Below are positions 17,263-27,252 of a stretch of 64,000 nt of DNA, one piece after another (position 1 is the stretch's first letter; the number at the start of each line of letters is the position of its first letter). The stretch covers positions 1-64,000 of the forward strand of contig JAFPZX010000177.1 in the NCBI GenBank assembly GCA_017417055.1, written 5' to 3'. Below the pieces are notes generated by a model, which was not told where the DNA came from, made no database searches, and saw only the letters and a list, made by a program, of their open reading frames with translations. The translations under genes and the position numbers were made by a program. Source of the stretch: Anaerolineaceae bacterium. Lineage in GTDB: Bacteria > Chloroflexota > Anaerolineae > Anaerolineales > Anaerolineaceae.

Positions 17263-19232
17263 TTCGTTCCCTGTTTGACCGTACCGTCGCGGTAGGCATC
17301 GAGAAGCATTTCCAGGTCGCTGATGCGGGCAGCAATTTCACTGCCATCGTCGGTATCCATGATCTTGATGCGTTCCGGGAATGTCTTGAACGGGATCACA
17401 CGGGATTCCATATCTGAATTCGTCCGCACAGTGTTCTCCGCGGAACCGAAAGGTTCATGCTCTGAAAGGTACATCTGATGTGAGTTATAAACCAGTGTGT
17501 ACCCCGCGATGCCGGTAACGGACTGGTAAGCCTTGCTCATTCCGCCGTCGATCAGCACCAGTCGGCCCGGGACCTTGATGGGACTCTCGCCTTTTTTGAT
17601 TTTCACCGGGATATGACCGTTGACAATAACGGCTTCCGGATCCGTAATCCCAAATTCCTTCAGCACCACATCCACCAGTTCATCGGTGCAGGCCAGACGG
17701 AAATACGGGTCTGAGTTTTCTTTATGCGTCTCTTTATCTCCAATAAAATAACGTTCAAAGGTCGCCATTTTATCCTTGCCAAATAGCGGAGACTTGCTGC
17801 CGCACCACAGGTACCACATAAAATCCGCGCCAATCTTTTTCTGTGCCTGGCTCTTGGAAAAACGCGCCTGACGCACCAGTTCTTCACAGAGGTCAAACAG
17901 GCTGCGGGCTCTGACATGCTTCCCGTAAATCTCCACATCCGCACAGGTTCCGTCTTCATTCAGCGGGATGCAGCCGTGGAACATCAGGGTCCGGTTGTAG
18001 TAGCGGTACATGGAGCCTTTTTTATAGAGAAAATCAATGTGGCGCTGCAGCTTTTCACTGCCGATAAAGGAACTGCGCAGCCCATCCACAACGCCCTGTT
18101 CCTGCGGTGTGAGTGCGTAGGGTGACTTCGGATCCAGCGTCGGGAAACTCTTGTCCAACAGCGGATATTCCTTTCCGCCGATGGTCACTACACCCCGCTC
18201 CAGGTTCATCTTGTCCAGCAGCAGACGATCCGACATCCCGTATTCCGGATGGGCCATTGCAGCCTGTCCCTCTAATTTGAACTGGATGATGGAAATAGCC
18301 TTGTGCATTTTGGCAATGACCGAGCGGTTCTGAACCTCATGCTCGGTATTCACATCATTCTTGGGCTGGAAACAGGTGCAGGGATCCTCTGCGTAGACCT
18401 GCAGTGCCAGCAGTGTCAGTGGGATCATGTTTATGCCGTAACCGTTCTCCAGAAAATCGTAGTTGTTATATCGCAGGCAGATCCGCACCGCGTTGGCGAT
18501 ACAGCACAGGTTTCCCACAGCCGCTCCCATCCACAAAATATCGTGATTTCCCCACTGGATATCCACATAGCGGTGCTTTTCCAGCTCATCCATCACCAGA
18601 TGCGGACTGTCGCCCCGGTCATAGATGTCGCCCACAATGTGCAGCTTGTCAATCACTGAATCCTGTATCAGGTGGCAAATGGCTTTGATGAAATTATCCG
18701 CAGAGCCCGTATCGATAATGGCATCGAGAATCTGGCCGTAATATTCCTCTTTGTTGAAATCCTTGCTGCCGGTGGTCATCAATTCCGTAATGATGCTCTC
18801 GAAATCCTTCGGCAGCATCTTGCGTACTTTGGATGCGTTGTACTTGGACGTCGTGATGCGTACCACCGCCACCAGCTGCTTGAGCGTGAGTGTGTACCAC
18901 TCCCGGGTGAGCGCGTTCGCCTTGCGGAGTTCCTTGAGCTTGAGTTCCGGATAGTAAATCAGTGCGGCAAGTTCCCGGCGTTCCGCGGAAGAGACATAAT
19001 CACCCAGGGTCTGATCGATCTTGGATCGGACAGAACCCGAGGCATTCCGTAAAATGTGCCGGAAGCCCTCGTATTCCCCATGGATATCGCTGATGAAATG
19101 TTCTGTTCCCTTCGGCAGATTCTGGATCGCCCGCAAATTGATGATCTCGGACGCGACAGATTGGATGCTCGGATAAGTCTGCGAAAGCAGCTGCAGATAA
19201 TGAACGGTCTTTTCATCAAAGTTGGATTCCAT
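17259..19232 (-). CDS. fbp: Fructose-1,6-bisphosphatase, class III
   Basis: The product has 657 residues, the usual length of the class III enzyme. It hydrolyses fructose-1,6-bisphosphate in gluconeogenesis in the cytosol. The metallophosphatase core is clear: HFISDIHGEYEGFRHIL near the N terminus, GDIYDRGDSPHLVMDEL, QWGNHDILWMGAA, VNGHIPVKIKKGE and IDGGMSKAYQ. Start ATG 19232 has AGGA upstream (GGAAAGGACTTACACC). It is transcribed alone, convergent with the polysaccharide locus. No terminator is visible in the overlap. Confidence 0.96.
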   Translation of the reverse strand: MESNFDEKTVHYLQLLSQTYPSIQSVASEIINLRAIQNLPKGTEHFISDIHGEYEGFRHILRNASGSVRSKIDQTLGDYVSSAERRELAALIYYPELKLKELRKANALTREWYTLTLKQLVAVVRITTSKYNASKVRKMLPKDFESIITELMTTGSKDFNKEEYYGQILDAIIDTGSADNFIKAICHLIQDSVIDKLHIVGDIYDRGDSPHLVMDELEKHRYVDIQWGNHDILWMGAAVGNLCCIANAVRICLRYNNYDFLENGYGINMIPLTLLALQVYAEDPCTCFQPKNDVNTEHEVQNRSVIAKMHKAISIIQFKLEGQAAMAHPEYGMSDRLLLDKMNLERGVVTIGGKEYPLLDKSFPTLDPKSPYALTPQEQGVVDGLRSSFIGSEKLQRHIDFLYKKGSMYRYYNRTLMFHGCIPLNEDGTCADVEIYGKHVRARSLFDLCEELVRQARFSKSQAQKKIGADFMWYLWCGSKSPLFGKDKMATFERYFIGDKETHKENSDPYFRLACTDELVDVVLKEFGITDPEAVIVNGHIPVKIKKGESPIKVPGRLVLIDGGMSKAYQSVTGIAGYTLVYNSHQMYLSEHEPFGSAENTVRTNSDMESRVIPFKTFPERIKIMDTDDGSEIAARISDLEMLLDAYRDGTVKQGTN

Positions 19233-19256
19233 GGTGTAAGTCCTTTCCTGTGAAGT

Positions 19257-19350
19257 TTAATGATTAATTAGGACTCGGGGACGGTTCTCCCGAGGAACGA
19301 GGGGAACTGTCCTCACGCCTTTCCGGAAATTACTCAGCGTTTCCTTAAGT
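19257..19350. repeat. MITE-like element, copy in the fbp upstream region
   Basis: The reverse complement of this stretch matches 46191-46291 almost base for base: AAGGAAACGCTGA near one end, a core hairpin with GAGGACAGTTCCCCTCGTTC and GAGAACCGTCCCCGAG, then AATTAATCA at the other end. It carries no coding potential. It lies in the 171-bp gap between fbp and the MATE gene, upstream of fbp. Confidence 0.75.
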
Positions 19351-19361
19351 CTCATTTACAT

Positions 19362-19398
19362 CATCGGGGACAGTCCCATAAAGGGACAGTCCCCGATG
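19362..19398. repeat. GGGAC...GTCCC hairpin after the MATE gene
   Basis: The arms CATCGGGGACAGTCCC and GGGACAGTCCCCGATG pair around ATAAA with one A-A mismatch. It starts 6 bases after the MATE stop codon, so it may end or stabilise that mRNA, but no T-run follows in that direction. Confidence 0.7.
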
Positions 19399-19403
19399 CT
19401 TAG

Positions 19404-20747
19404 TTATTTCAAATCCAGCCCGTGGACCCAATCCGCTTTCACGTAATAAATGATAAGGATCACCGCGCTCATAGACCAGGTAATGGGATACACCCAGTTC
19501 ACCGCGTTTATGGAGTGGGTGAGCGGGATCATGATGGAAATAAAGGTCACACGGAAAATACACCAGCAGCAGAGCATCACCAGCATCGGGATCTTTGCCT
19601 TTCCAGCCCCACGCAGAACCGCTGCCAGACCATGGGAAGCCGCCAGAAGACAGAAAAACGGTGCGCTGATGTGCAGTTTGTCCAGCCCATAGCGGATCGC
19701 TTCCGGTTCATTCGTGAAAGCCGCAATCAATGTCGGGCCAAAGAGAATCAGTAATACGCCAATCAATTCCGCAATCGTGATGGAACAGAGCAGCCCAAAC
19801 CTCGACCCGCGCTTGGCACGGTCATATTGTTTCGCACCCAGATTCTGCCCGATAAAAGTCGTCATCGCAGCGTTGAAGCTCGTGACCGGCAGAAAGGCAA
19901 ACCCATCGATTTTGCTGTATGCACCGCAGCCCGCCACCGCCATCGTCCCAAAGGAATTGATATTCGACTGAACGATGACATTCGCAAAATTGATGATCGA
20001 GTTCTGCAAGCCCGAGGGCAATCCGAAGTTGATGATCTGCCGGATCATGTCCAAATCATATCCCAGACGCTTGAATTCCAGACGGGAGGCATCTTTATTC
20101 CGAGAGAGCCGAATCACACAGAGTGTCGCGCTCAGAAACTGGGCGATGATCGTCGCCAATGCCGCGGAAAAAACGCCCCAGTGGAACACTGCGATAAAGA
20201 GGATATCCAGAAAAACGTTCGTCAGGGATGAAATGACGAGATAAAACAGCGGGTGTTTGGAGTCACCTACCGCCTGCATGATACCGGTACAGGCATTGTA
20301 AAGGATCAGACCCAGAGAGCCTGCGAAATATACACGAATATACGAAACTGTCTGATCAAAAATATCCTGCGGCGTTCCCATCCAGCCCAGAATCGTCGGG
20401 GTGAACAACATTCCGACTACCGAGAGGAACACTCCTACCGTAAGCGCAATCGTGATGGTTGTATGGATTGCCCGCCGCAGCGGATCATCCAGCTGCGCAC
20501 CGAAATATCGAGCCACAAGAACGCCCGCGCCGAGGAATACGCCCTGGAAAAAGCCGATCATGAGCTGGATGAGCGTTCCCGTCGCGCTGACTGCCGCCAA
20601 TGCGCTGTTCCCGAGAAAGTTTCCGACGATCAGGGAATCCACCGAGTTGTACATTTGCTGGAATAAATTTCCAAGGAACAGCGGCACGGCAAAGCGAATG
20701 ATCGCCCCTGCAATCGGTCCTTCTGTCATTCGTTTTGGTTTTTCCAT
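19404..20747 (-). CDS. MATE-family multidrug/toxin efflux transporter
   Basis: The product has 447 residues with about 12 hydrophobic segments, the standard MATE size. The opening PLFLGNLFQQMYNSVDSLIVG and the later GLPSGLQNSIINFANVIVQ are typical of the NorM/DinF-like clade common in anaerobes. These proteins export cationic drugs or metabolites driven by Na+ or H+. It is a single gene with no regulator next to it, and the substrate cannot be told from sequence. Confidence 0.93.
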   Translation of the reverse strand: MEKPKRMTEGPIAGAIIRFAVPLFLGNLFQQMYNSVDSLIVGNFLGNSALAAVSATGTLIQLMIGFFQGVFLGAGVLVARYFGAQLDDPLRRAIHTTITIALTVGVFLSVVGMLFTPTILGWMGTPQDIFDQTVSYIRVYFAGSLGLILYNACTGIMQAVGDSKHPLFYLVISSLTNVFLDILFIAVFHWGVFSAALATIIAQFLSATLCVIRLSRNKDASRLEFKRLGYDLDMIRQIINFGLPSGLQNSIINFANVIVQSNINSFGTMAVAGCGAYSKIDGFAFLPVTSFNAAMTTFIGQNLGAKQYDRAKRGSRFGLLCSITIAELIGVLLILFGPTLIAAFTNEPEAIRYGLDKLHISAPFFCLLAASHGLAAVLRGAGKAKIPMLVMLCCWCIFRVTFISIMIPLTHSINAVNWVYPITWSMSAVILIIYYVKADWVHGLDLK

Positions 20748-20831
20748 GCGCCTTGTCTCCCTCCAGTCATTCCATTTGCAGTATTTTCATTATAATCTTT
20801 TTCCATTGGAAACTGAAAGGAAACATACAAG

Positions 20832-21187
20832 ATAGGTTTCAGGTGTAAGGTGTCAGGTTATAGGTTATAGGTTATAGGTGTCAGGTTTCAGGTTATAGGT
20901 TATAGGTGTCAGGTTTCAGGTTATAGGTTATAGGTGTCGGGTTTTAGTTTCAGGTGTCGGGTTTCAGGGTATAGATTATCGATTATGAATTATGGAATAT
21001 AGGTTATAGGTTACAGATGTCGGTTTTTAGATGTCGGATGTCGCATGCCGGCATTAAGCTGATATAAGCATCTTGCAGCAAACAGTTTTCACCGATAACC
21101 TAAATCTATAACCTGAAACCTAAAACCTATCACCTAAAACCTAAAACCTGACACCTAAAACCTGACACCTTACAGCTGACACCTAAT
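20832..21187. repeat. Two heptanucleotide arrays in inverted orientation
   Basis: From 20832 to about 21045 the sequence is a degenerate 7-base array (GGTTATA, GGTGTCA, GGTTTCA and variants). From 21091 to 21187 the complement appears (ACCTAAA, ACCTGAA, ACCTGAC). The two blocks can pair as a long imperfect hairpin around about 45 bases of ordinary sequence. They fill the 529-bp gap between MATE and glnN; no gene or clear promoter is seen apart from the glnN ribosome-binding site. Confidence 0.9.
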
Positions 21188-21276
21188 CACAGAAAAAGTT
21201 CCGCTTGCTTTGAATCAAAGCAATCTTGTTTTATAATCCGAACAGGTATTATTTGTTTACATCTGAGGAACGGCCT

Positions 21277-23367
21277 ATGACAGACATCATGAAAACCTTT
21301 GGGACAAAAGTCTTCAACGACACCGTTATGCGGGAAAGGCTCTCGGAACCCACTTATCTGGAACTGCGGAACACCATCAAAAACGGCGAATATCTGAATA
21401 ACGATATCGCCGAAGAAGTCGCGAACGCCATGAAGGAATGGGCTATCGAAAATGGCGCCACCCACTTCACACACTGGTTCCACCCGCTCAGCGGAGCCAC
21501 CGCGGAAAAACATGAGAGCTTCGTTTCCACGGCAGGCGGCGGCAAGATCACGCTGGAATTTTCTCCGGCAAACCTGGTCCGCGGAGAAGCGGACGCATCC
21601 TCCTTCCCATCCGGCGGTCTGCGGGACACCTTTGAAGCCCGCGGCTACACCGCCTGGGACCCGACCTCCTATGCCTTCATCAAGGACAACATCCTATGCA
21701 TCCCCACCGTTTTCTGCTCTTACAGCGGAGAAGCGCTGGATCACAAAACGCCGCTGCTCCGTTCGATGGAAGCGATCAATTTGCAGGCTATGCGCATTCT
21801 CAAGTTATTCGGGAATCAGGATGTGGGGCATGTCAAAACCACCGTTGGTGCGGAACAGGAATACTTCCTGGTCGATAAAGATTATTTTGATCAGCGCGAA
21901 GACCTGGTGATGACAGGCCGCACGCTCTTCGGAGCCATGCCGCCGAAGGGACAGGAGATGAACGACCATTATTATGGCTCCATCAAAACCCGCGTCTCGG
22001 AATACATGAAGGACCTAAACGAAGAGCTCTGGTCTCTCGGCATTCAAGCCAAAACCGAACACAACGAAGTCGCGCCTTCCCAGCACGAATTGGCGAACAA
22101 CTTCCTGACCACGAACGTTTCCGTCGATCAAAACAACCTGACCATGGAAATCATGAAGAAAACTGCAAAAAAGCACGGGCTCGAATGTTTGCTGCACGAA
22201 AAACCTTTCGCACGCGTCAACGGGAGCGGGAAACACAACAACTGGTCCATCAAAACCGATACCGGCGTCAATTTGTTTGACCCCGGCGAAACCCCGCGGG
22301 AAAACGCGCAGTTCCTCATTTTCCTGACCGCTGTCATCAAAGCGGTTGACGACTATCAGGATCTCGTCCGCATTTCCATCTCCTCTGCGGGGAATGATCA
22401 CCGTCTGGGCGGTTCGGAAGCACCCCCGGCAATCGTCTCCATTTTCCTCGGAGATGAGCTCACGGAAATTCTGGAAAGCATCGAAGCAGATGAGCAGTAC
22501 GTGAACCGTCAGCAGGATCAAATGCTGATCGGCGTGCACTCTATCCCTGCCTTTCCGAAAGACAACACCGACCGCAACCGGACTTCACCCTTTGCCTTCA
22601 CCGGGAACAAGTTTGAATTCCGTATGCCCGGCGCCAGCGCGTCCATTTCAACGCCTAATACGATCCTGAACACTATCGTCGCAGAGGCTTTGAAGCAGTT
22701 CGCCGACCGGTTGGAAAAGGCCGAAGACCTGAACACCGCCGTGCATGACCTGATCCAGCAGACCTTCACGGAACACAAGCGCATCATCTTCAACGGCAAT
22801 GGCTATGATTCCGCCTGGATTCGGGAAGCCAAACAGCGCGGGCTGAGCAATTACGCATCCACGCCCGAGGCATTCGCTCATTATATGGATCCGAAAAACA
22901 TCCGCGTCTTCGTCGAAAACGGCGTTATGAGCGAAACGGAGTACCGGTCCCGCTATGAGATCTATCTGGAAAAATACACCAAAACCGTGAACATCGAAGC
23001 ACTGACGATGCTGGACATGCTCAAAAAGGACATCCTGCCCGCTGCCCAGCAGTTCGAAAAAAATCTGGCCGAATCTGTCCGTCTGGATCGGGAACTGAGC
23101 CTGATCGACGATATGTCCTATGAGGTTCAGACCCTGCTGAACGTCAAATCCCTCAAAAAGGAGATTTTCAGGAATCTCAAAGAGCTGGAGCAGTCGCTGA
23201 CGCCCAAACCGCATCAGAGTGCCCTGACAATCGCCTTCTTTTTCCATGATCAGGTGATCCCGCTCATGGCTCAGATCCGCCGGGATGTGGATGAACTGGA
23301 GCAGATCACTGACCGCTCCTACTGGCCCATGCCGACTTATAAGGAACTGATGTTCGGCGTAGACTAA
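21277..23367 (+). CDS. glnN: Glutamine synthetase type III
   Basis: The product is 696 residues from ATG 21277, which has TGAGGA seven bases upstream; an in-frame TTG at 21226 gives a longer but less likely form. GlnN joins ammonia and glutamate with ATP as a large oligomer. Type III marks include FTHWFHPLSGATAEKHESF, VGAEQEYFLVD, HNEVAPSQHELA, GSGKHNNWS, SAGNDHRLGGSEAPPAI and RNRTSPFAFTGNKFEFR, plus the extended C-terminal helical region. Length fits the type III range of about 700-730. The gene is monocistronic and visibly more GC-rich than the polysaccharide genes. No PII or amt gene is near. Confidence 0.96.
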   Translation: MTDIMKTFGTKVFNDTVMRERLSEPTYLELRNTIKNGEYLNNDIAEEVANAMKEWAIENGATHFTHWFHPLSGATAEKHESFVSTAGGGKITLEFSPANLVRGEADASSFPSGGLRDTFEARGYTAWDPTSYAFIKDNILCIPTVFCSYSGEALDHKTPLLRSMEAINLQAMRILKLFGNQDVGHVKTTVGAEQEYFLVDKDYFDQREDLVMTGRTLFGAMPPKGQEMNDHYYGSIKTRVSEYMKDLNEELWSLGIQAKTEHNEVAPSQHELANNFLTTNVSVDQNNLTMEIMKKTAKKHGLECLLHEKPFARVNGSGKHNNWSIKTDTGVNLFDPGETPRENAQFLIFLTAVIKAVDDYQDLVRISISSAGNDHRLGGSEAPPAIVSIFLGDELTEILESIEADEQYVNRQQDQMLIGVHSIPAFPKDNTDRNRTSPFAFTGNKFEFRMPGASASISTPNTILNTIVAEALKQFADRLEKAEDLNTAVHDLIQQTFTEHKRIIFNGNGYDSAWIREAKQRGLSNYASTPEAFAHYMDPKNIRVFVENGVMSETEYRSRYEIYLEKYTKTVNIEALTMLDMLKKDILPAAQQFEKNLAESVRLDRELSLIDDMSYEVQTLLNVKSLKKEIFRNLKELEQSLTPKPHQSALTIAFFFHDQVIPLMAQIRRDVDELEQITDRSYWPMPTYKELMFGVD

Positions 23368-23370
23368 TCA

Positions 23371-23580
23371 GGAGTGAGGGGTGAGGAGTAAGGAGTGAGG
23401 AGCGAAAAGTTAGAAGTAAAAAGTAGAAAGTGAGCAATTTACAATCAGCAGCCGGCAGTCAGCAGCCAGATAAAAAACATTCTTCTGACTGCATTTCTCC
23501 AACCACTGACTACTGACTACTAACTACTAACTACTGACTATCAACTACTGACCACCGGCCACTGACCACCGGCCACTGAC
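23371..23580. repeat. Heptanucleotide arrays after glnN
   Basis: The block at 23371-23434 uses GGAGTGA, GGAGTAA and related units; the block at 23504-23580 uses CTGACTA, CTAACTA, then CTGACCA/CCGGCCA. Units vary in single bases, and many units contain stop codons in several frames. The arrays fill the gap between glnN and the FAH gene. Confidence 0.85.
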
Positions 23581-23595
23581 AAAAAGGAATACACA

Positions 23596-24477
23596 ATGAA
23601 ACTTTATACTGTCTTATCAAATGAAAAGGAAATCGTCACGGTTTCCGGAAAAAGCGGAGCCCTTTACCCGCTAAATGCGCTGAACGTTAATGTGAGTGAT
23701 ATGAATGAACTGATCGCGGAATGGGATAACATCCGCGAGATACTCACCATGAATCTTTCTGAAATCAACGCGAATGAAAGCAAGTATCTCTCAATAGCGC
23801 TGCAGGACTTCAAACTCCTTGCACCGATACCCAGACCGAAACAGGACGTAGCGTGCCTTGGCGTGAACTACCACGATCACAAAAAGGAGGCAGCTGCCGG
23901 GATCGACTTTGTCAAGACCGCGGAAACCATCTACTTTGCCAAGCGTGTGAACCGGGCAAATGACCCCGGCGGACTGATCCCGAATTATGATTTCGTGGAC
24001 TCTCTCGACTATGAAGCAGAGCTGGGCGTAATCATCGGGAAGGATGCCTTCCACGTCACTCCGGAAGAAGCACGGTCTTATATCTTCGGCTATACCGTCA
24101 TCAATGACGTCAGCGCCCGCAACGTCCAGAAACGCCATCAGCAGTGGTATCTGGGCAAAAGCCTGGACGGCTATACGCCGATGGGACCCTGCATCGTCAC
24201 GCTTGACGAAATCGGCGACCCGCATGATCTGGATATCCGCTGCTATGTCAACGACGAACTGCGTCAGAACAGCAATACAAAATACATGATCACCACTGTC
24301 GAAGAGGCTATCAGCGAGCTTTCGCAGGGCATGACGCTGCAAAGCGGCACGGTGATTGCCACCGGAACACCCGCCGGCGTCGCCATGGGGATGAATCCGC
24401 CCATCTGGCTCCAGAGCGGAGACACAGTCCGCTGCGAAATCGAAAACATAGGCATTCTGGAAAATACAGTTCAATAA
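23596..24477 (+). CDS. Fumarylacetoacetate hydrolase (FAH) family enzyme
   Basis: The product has 293 residues. The C-terminal FAH fold begins near VACLGVNYHDHKKEA; metal ligands are the two glutamates of DYEAELGVIIG and the aspartate of INDVSARNVQ. The motifs GKSLDGYTPMGPC and ATGTPAGVAMGM are typical of the YcgM/HpaG-like branch, which cleaves or decarboxylates 2-keto-acid intermediates or acylpyruvates. The RBS is AAGGA six bases upstream of ATG. It stands alone after a repeat array, so the exact substrate is not given by context. Confidence 0.9.
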   Translation: MKLYTVLSNEKEIVTVSGKSGALYPLNALNVNVSDMNELIAEWDNIREILTMNLSEINANESKYLSIALQDFKLLAPIPRPKQDVACLGVNYHDHKKEAAAGIDFVKTAETIYFAKRVNRANDPGGLIPNYDFVDSLDYEAELGVIIGKDAFHVTPEEARSYIFGYTVINDVSARNVQKRHQQWYLGKSLDGYTPMGPCIVTLDEIGDPHDLDIRCYVNDELRQNSNTKYMITTVEEAISELSQGMTLQSGTVIATGTPAGVAMGMNPPIWLQSGDTVRCEIENIGILENTVQ

Positions 24478-24519
24478 GTTGATTTATAATCAAAAAAGAG
24501 ACGGGAAAAAGTAACCTGC

Positions 24520-25989
24520 ATGAACGGAAATCTTGCCTCGATTATCAATGATTTGATTTCTCATAGATATGAAGAAGAATGGTTCGAATTTAAATTAAAT
24601 TGGTTCGAACCACATGCTTTGGGAGAATATATTTCAGCTCTTTCCAATTCTGCAGCTCTTTCAGGTCATGATTATGGTTATTTTATATGGGGAGTCGAAA
24701 ATGATTCACACCAGATACAAGGAACAAATTTTGATTTTCATCATGAGATAAAAGGTGAACCATTACAGCATTATCTGGCAAGACAGTTGAAACCGGATAT
24801 AGGGTTTTCATTTCATGAAATGTCTCTTAACGGAAAAAGGATTGTTATTTTAGTTATTCCTGCTGCTGAAAAAACACCACTTATGTTTGACCGAAACCGA
24901 TATATTCGTATTGGCTCGAGCAAAGTAAATCTGTTGGATTACCCGGAGCGTGAATCCCAGTTGTTTAATATTCTCAGGAATGGACAACCTACAATCGATA
25001 ACACAGAATCAGAATATCAAGATCTTACTTTTGGTAAACTTTTTGTGTATTATGAATCCAAAGGAATTCCTCTGAATAAGAGAAAATTTGAAAGTAATTT
25101 AGGATTTTTAACAAAAGAGGGCAAGTATAATATTCTGGCTCAGTTAATGTCGGATAACAGCCATATTCCAATTCGCTTTTCATTATTTACAGGGTCTACG
25201 AAAGCATCAACAATGTATTCAGTAATGGAATTTGGCAATACTTGTCTTCTTTATTCACTGGATGATGTACTTCGTTATGGAAGAGTATTAAACATTCCTC
25301 AGGCCGATGAGAGAAATCGAATTGTTGAGAGAAAAGAAGTTATGCTTTTCAACGAGGAAGCTTTTCGGGAGGCTGTAATTAATGCATTTGTTCATAACCG
25401 TTGGATTGATGGGAATGCTCCCATGTTTAGCGGTTTCAGTAATAGAATCGAAATCCTTTCAAGAGGAAGTTTGCCGCCAAAACAGACATTGGAAGGATTT
25501 TATGCTGGTGCGTCTGTTCCGGTTAATCAAAAATTATCTGATATAATTTTACAATTGCACATTTCTGAAAGAAGCGGAAGAGGTGTTCCGAAAATAATTG
25601 ATGTTTACGGGAAAGAAAATATCGTTTTGAATGAAAACAATATTGTGGTTACAATTCCATTTGATCGACTGTCCACCGAATGGTATGTACCAGATAAAAA
25701 AGAAAATGTACCAGATAAAAAGGGAAATGCACCAGATAAGAGTGTAAATGCACCAGATGCAATTGAGAATGTACCAGATATTGTAAAAAAGGACATACAG
25801 AAAAAGAATCAAATATTATCTTATTGCAGGCATCCTCATGGAATTATCGAAATAGCCGCAGAATTAGGATATAAAGACAAAAGAAGCGTCAGAAAGTATC
25901 TCAATTCGTTACTCAGTGAGGGACGAATTGCAAGGACGATCCCGGATAAACCAAACAGCAAAAATCAAAAATATATTACTCTAAATTAG
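24520..25989 (+). CDS. AlbA_2 (Schlafen-like) / ATP-binding transcriptional-regulator-type protein
   Basis: The product has 489 residues. The N-terminal AlbA_2 domain shows EEEWFEFKLNW and GHDYGYFIWGVEND. A GHKL-like ATPase C-terminal module follows (FREAVINAFVHNRW, ERSGRGVPKIIDVYGKENI). Five seven-residue repeats (VPDKKEN, VPDKKGN, APDKSVN, APDAIEN, VPDIVKK; 25687-25791) link to a winged-helix-like tail (LGYKDKRSVRKYLNSLL). Such proteins are often called divergent AAA_4 regulators and are common near defence or mobile DNA, but their biochemical role is poorly defined. The coding sequence is much more AT-rich than its neighbours, suggesting transfer. No partner gene of a known defence system flanks it. 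Confidence 0.85.
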   Translation: MNGNLASIINDLISHRYEEEWFEFKLNWFEPHALGEYISALSNSAALSGHDYGYFIWGVENDSHQIQGTNFDFHHEIKGEPLQHYLARQLKPDIGFSFHEMSLNGKRIVILVIPAAEKTPLMFDRNRYIRIGSSKVNLLDYPERESQLFNILRNGQPTIDNTESEYQDLTFGKLFVYYESKGIPLNKRKFESNLGFLTKEGKYNILAQLMSDNSHIPIRFSLFTGSTKASTMYSVMEFGNTCLLYSLDDVLRYGRVLNIPQADERNRIVERKEVMLFNEEAFREAVINAFVHNRWIDGNAPMFSGFSNRIEILSRGSLPPKQTLEGFYAGASVPVNQKLSDIILQLHISERSGRGVPKIIDVYGKENIVLNENNIVVTIPFDRLSTEWYVPDKKENVPDKKGNAPDKSVNAPDAIENVPDIVKKDIQKKNQILSYCRHPHGIIEIAAELGYKDKRSVRKYLNSLLSEGRIARTIPDKPNSKNQKYITLN

Positions 25990-26013
25990 AAAAACAGAAA
26001 TCAGGTTAATTAT

Positions 26014-27237
26014 ATGAAAAAGACAATTTTACGAAAATATGCGAACTTGATCGCCAAATGCGGCGTGAATGTACAGGAAGGACAGGAAGTGTTCATCACC
26101 GCCGGTTTGGACCAGCCCGAATTCGTCCAGATGGTCGTGGAAGAATGTTACAAACTGGGTGCCTCCCGCGTGGTTGTGGATTGGGACTACCAGCCGCTGC
26201 AGAAGACACAGTACAAATACGAATCCCTCGAAACACTGGGCAGCCTGACCGCATATCAAAAAGCCCGTTGGGAACATTATCTGGAGAAAATTCCCTGCCG
26301 TATCTATATTGAATCCGATGACCCGGACGGGCTGAAAGGCATCGACCAGGACAAAATGCTTAAGGCACAGCAAATGCACTATCCGCTCATCAAAGGGTAT
26401 CGTGATGCACTGGAAAACAAATACCAGTGGTGCATCGCTGCAGCTCCCGGTGCTGCCTGGGCGAAAAAGCTTTTCCCGGAACTGACGAAAAAACAGGCTA
26501 TCGAAAAGCTGTGGGAAGCGATTCTTTCCACCAGCCGCGTAACGGACGACCCGGTCGCTGCCTGGGAAGCTCACAACGCGAATCTTCAAAAACACTGTGC
26601 GTATCTGAACAGTCTGGGAATTGAAAAGCTTCATTACACCGCCGCCAACGGTACGGACTTCACTGTCGGCATGATCCCTGAAGCTGAATTCAAGGGAGGC
26701 GGTGATACCAGCCTGCAGGGCATCTTCTTCAATCCCAACATCCCGACGGAAGAGTGTTTTATCTCTCCGATGCGAGGGGCTGCCGAAGGGAAAGTCGTTT
26801 CCACCATGCCACTCAGCCGGGAAGGACAGCTGATCGAAAACTTCTGGATCCGCTTTGAAAACGGCAAGGCTGTTGAATGGCACGCGGAGAAAAATGAGCA
26901 GCTGCTCACGAACATCATCACCGCTGATGAAGGCGCAGCGTATCTCGGTGAATGTGCTCTGGTGCCTTACAACTCCCCGATTCGTGAAAGCGGACTGCTG
27001 TTCTACAACACGCTGTTTGATGAAAACGCAGCCTGTCACCTGGCGTTAGGACATGGTTTCCCGGATACGATCCGCGGATTCGAGGAAAAAACACTGGAGG
27101 AATGCCGCTCGTTAGGTGTGAACGATTCCATGGTCCATGTCGATTTCATGATCGGCTGCGCAAGCCTGAACATTGACGCCATCACAAAAGACGGACAAAC
27201 CGTTCCGGTTTTCCGCAATGGAACCTGGGCTTTCTGA
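26014..27237 (+). CDS. Aminopeptidase, M29 (thermophilic AmpS/PepS) family
   Basis: The product has 407 residues, normal for M29. It removes N-terminal residues from peptides in the cytosol using a two-metal site. Candidate ligands sit in GAAEGKVV, YLGECALVPY, ENAACHLALGHGFP and MVHVDFMIG, in the order known for the family. The substrate-binding N-terminal domain starts LRKYANLIAKCGVNVQEGQ. The ATG lies 24 bases after the AlbA_2 gene stop, and the HAD phosphatase follows after 15 bases, so these two probably share a transcript. Confidence 0.93.
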   Translation: MKKTILRKYANLIAKCGVNVQEGQEVFITAGLDQPEFVQMVVEECYKLGASRVVVDWDYQPLQKTQYKYESLETLGSLTAYQKARWEHYLEKIPCRIYIESDDPDGLKGIDQDKMLKAQQMHYPLIKGYRDALENKYQWCIAAAPGAAWAKKLFPELTKKQAIEKLWEAILSTSRVTDDPVAAWEAHNANLQKHCAYLNSLGIEKLHYTAANGTDFTVGMIPEAEFKGGGDTSLQGIFFNPNIPTEECFISPMRGAAEGKVVSTMPLSREGQLIENFWIRFENGKAVEWHAEKNEQLLTNIITADEGAAYLGECALVPYNSPIRESGLLFYNTLFDENAACHLALGHGFPDTIRGFEEKTLEECRSLGVNDSMVHVDFMIGCASLNIDAITKDGQTVPVFRNGTWAF

Positions 27238-27252
27238 CCTGAATTCAGCGAA

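Noticed and set aside
20832..21187. CRISPR array
   Set aside because: Units are seven bases with no spacers, no conserved 24-37-base repeat, and no cas genes.
24520..25989. Known anti-phage defence system around the AlbA_2 gene
   Set aside because: Neighbours are repeats, an FAH enzyme and an aminopeptidase; no nuclease, methylase or helicase partner is present.
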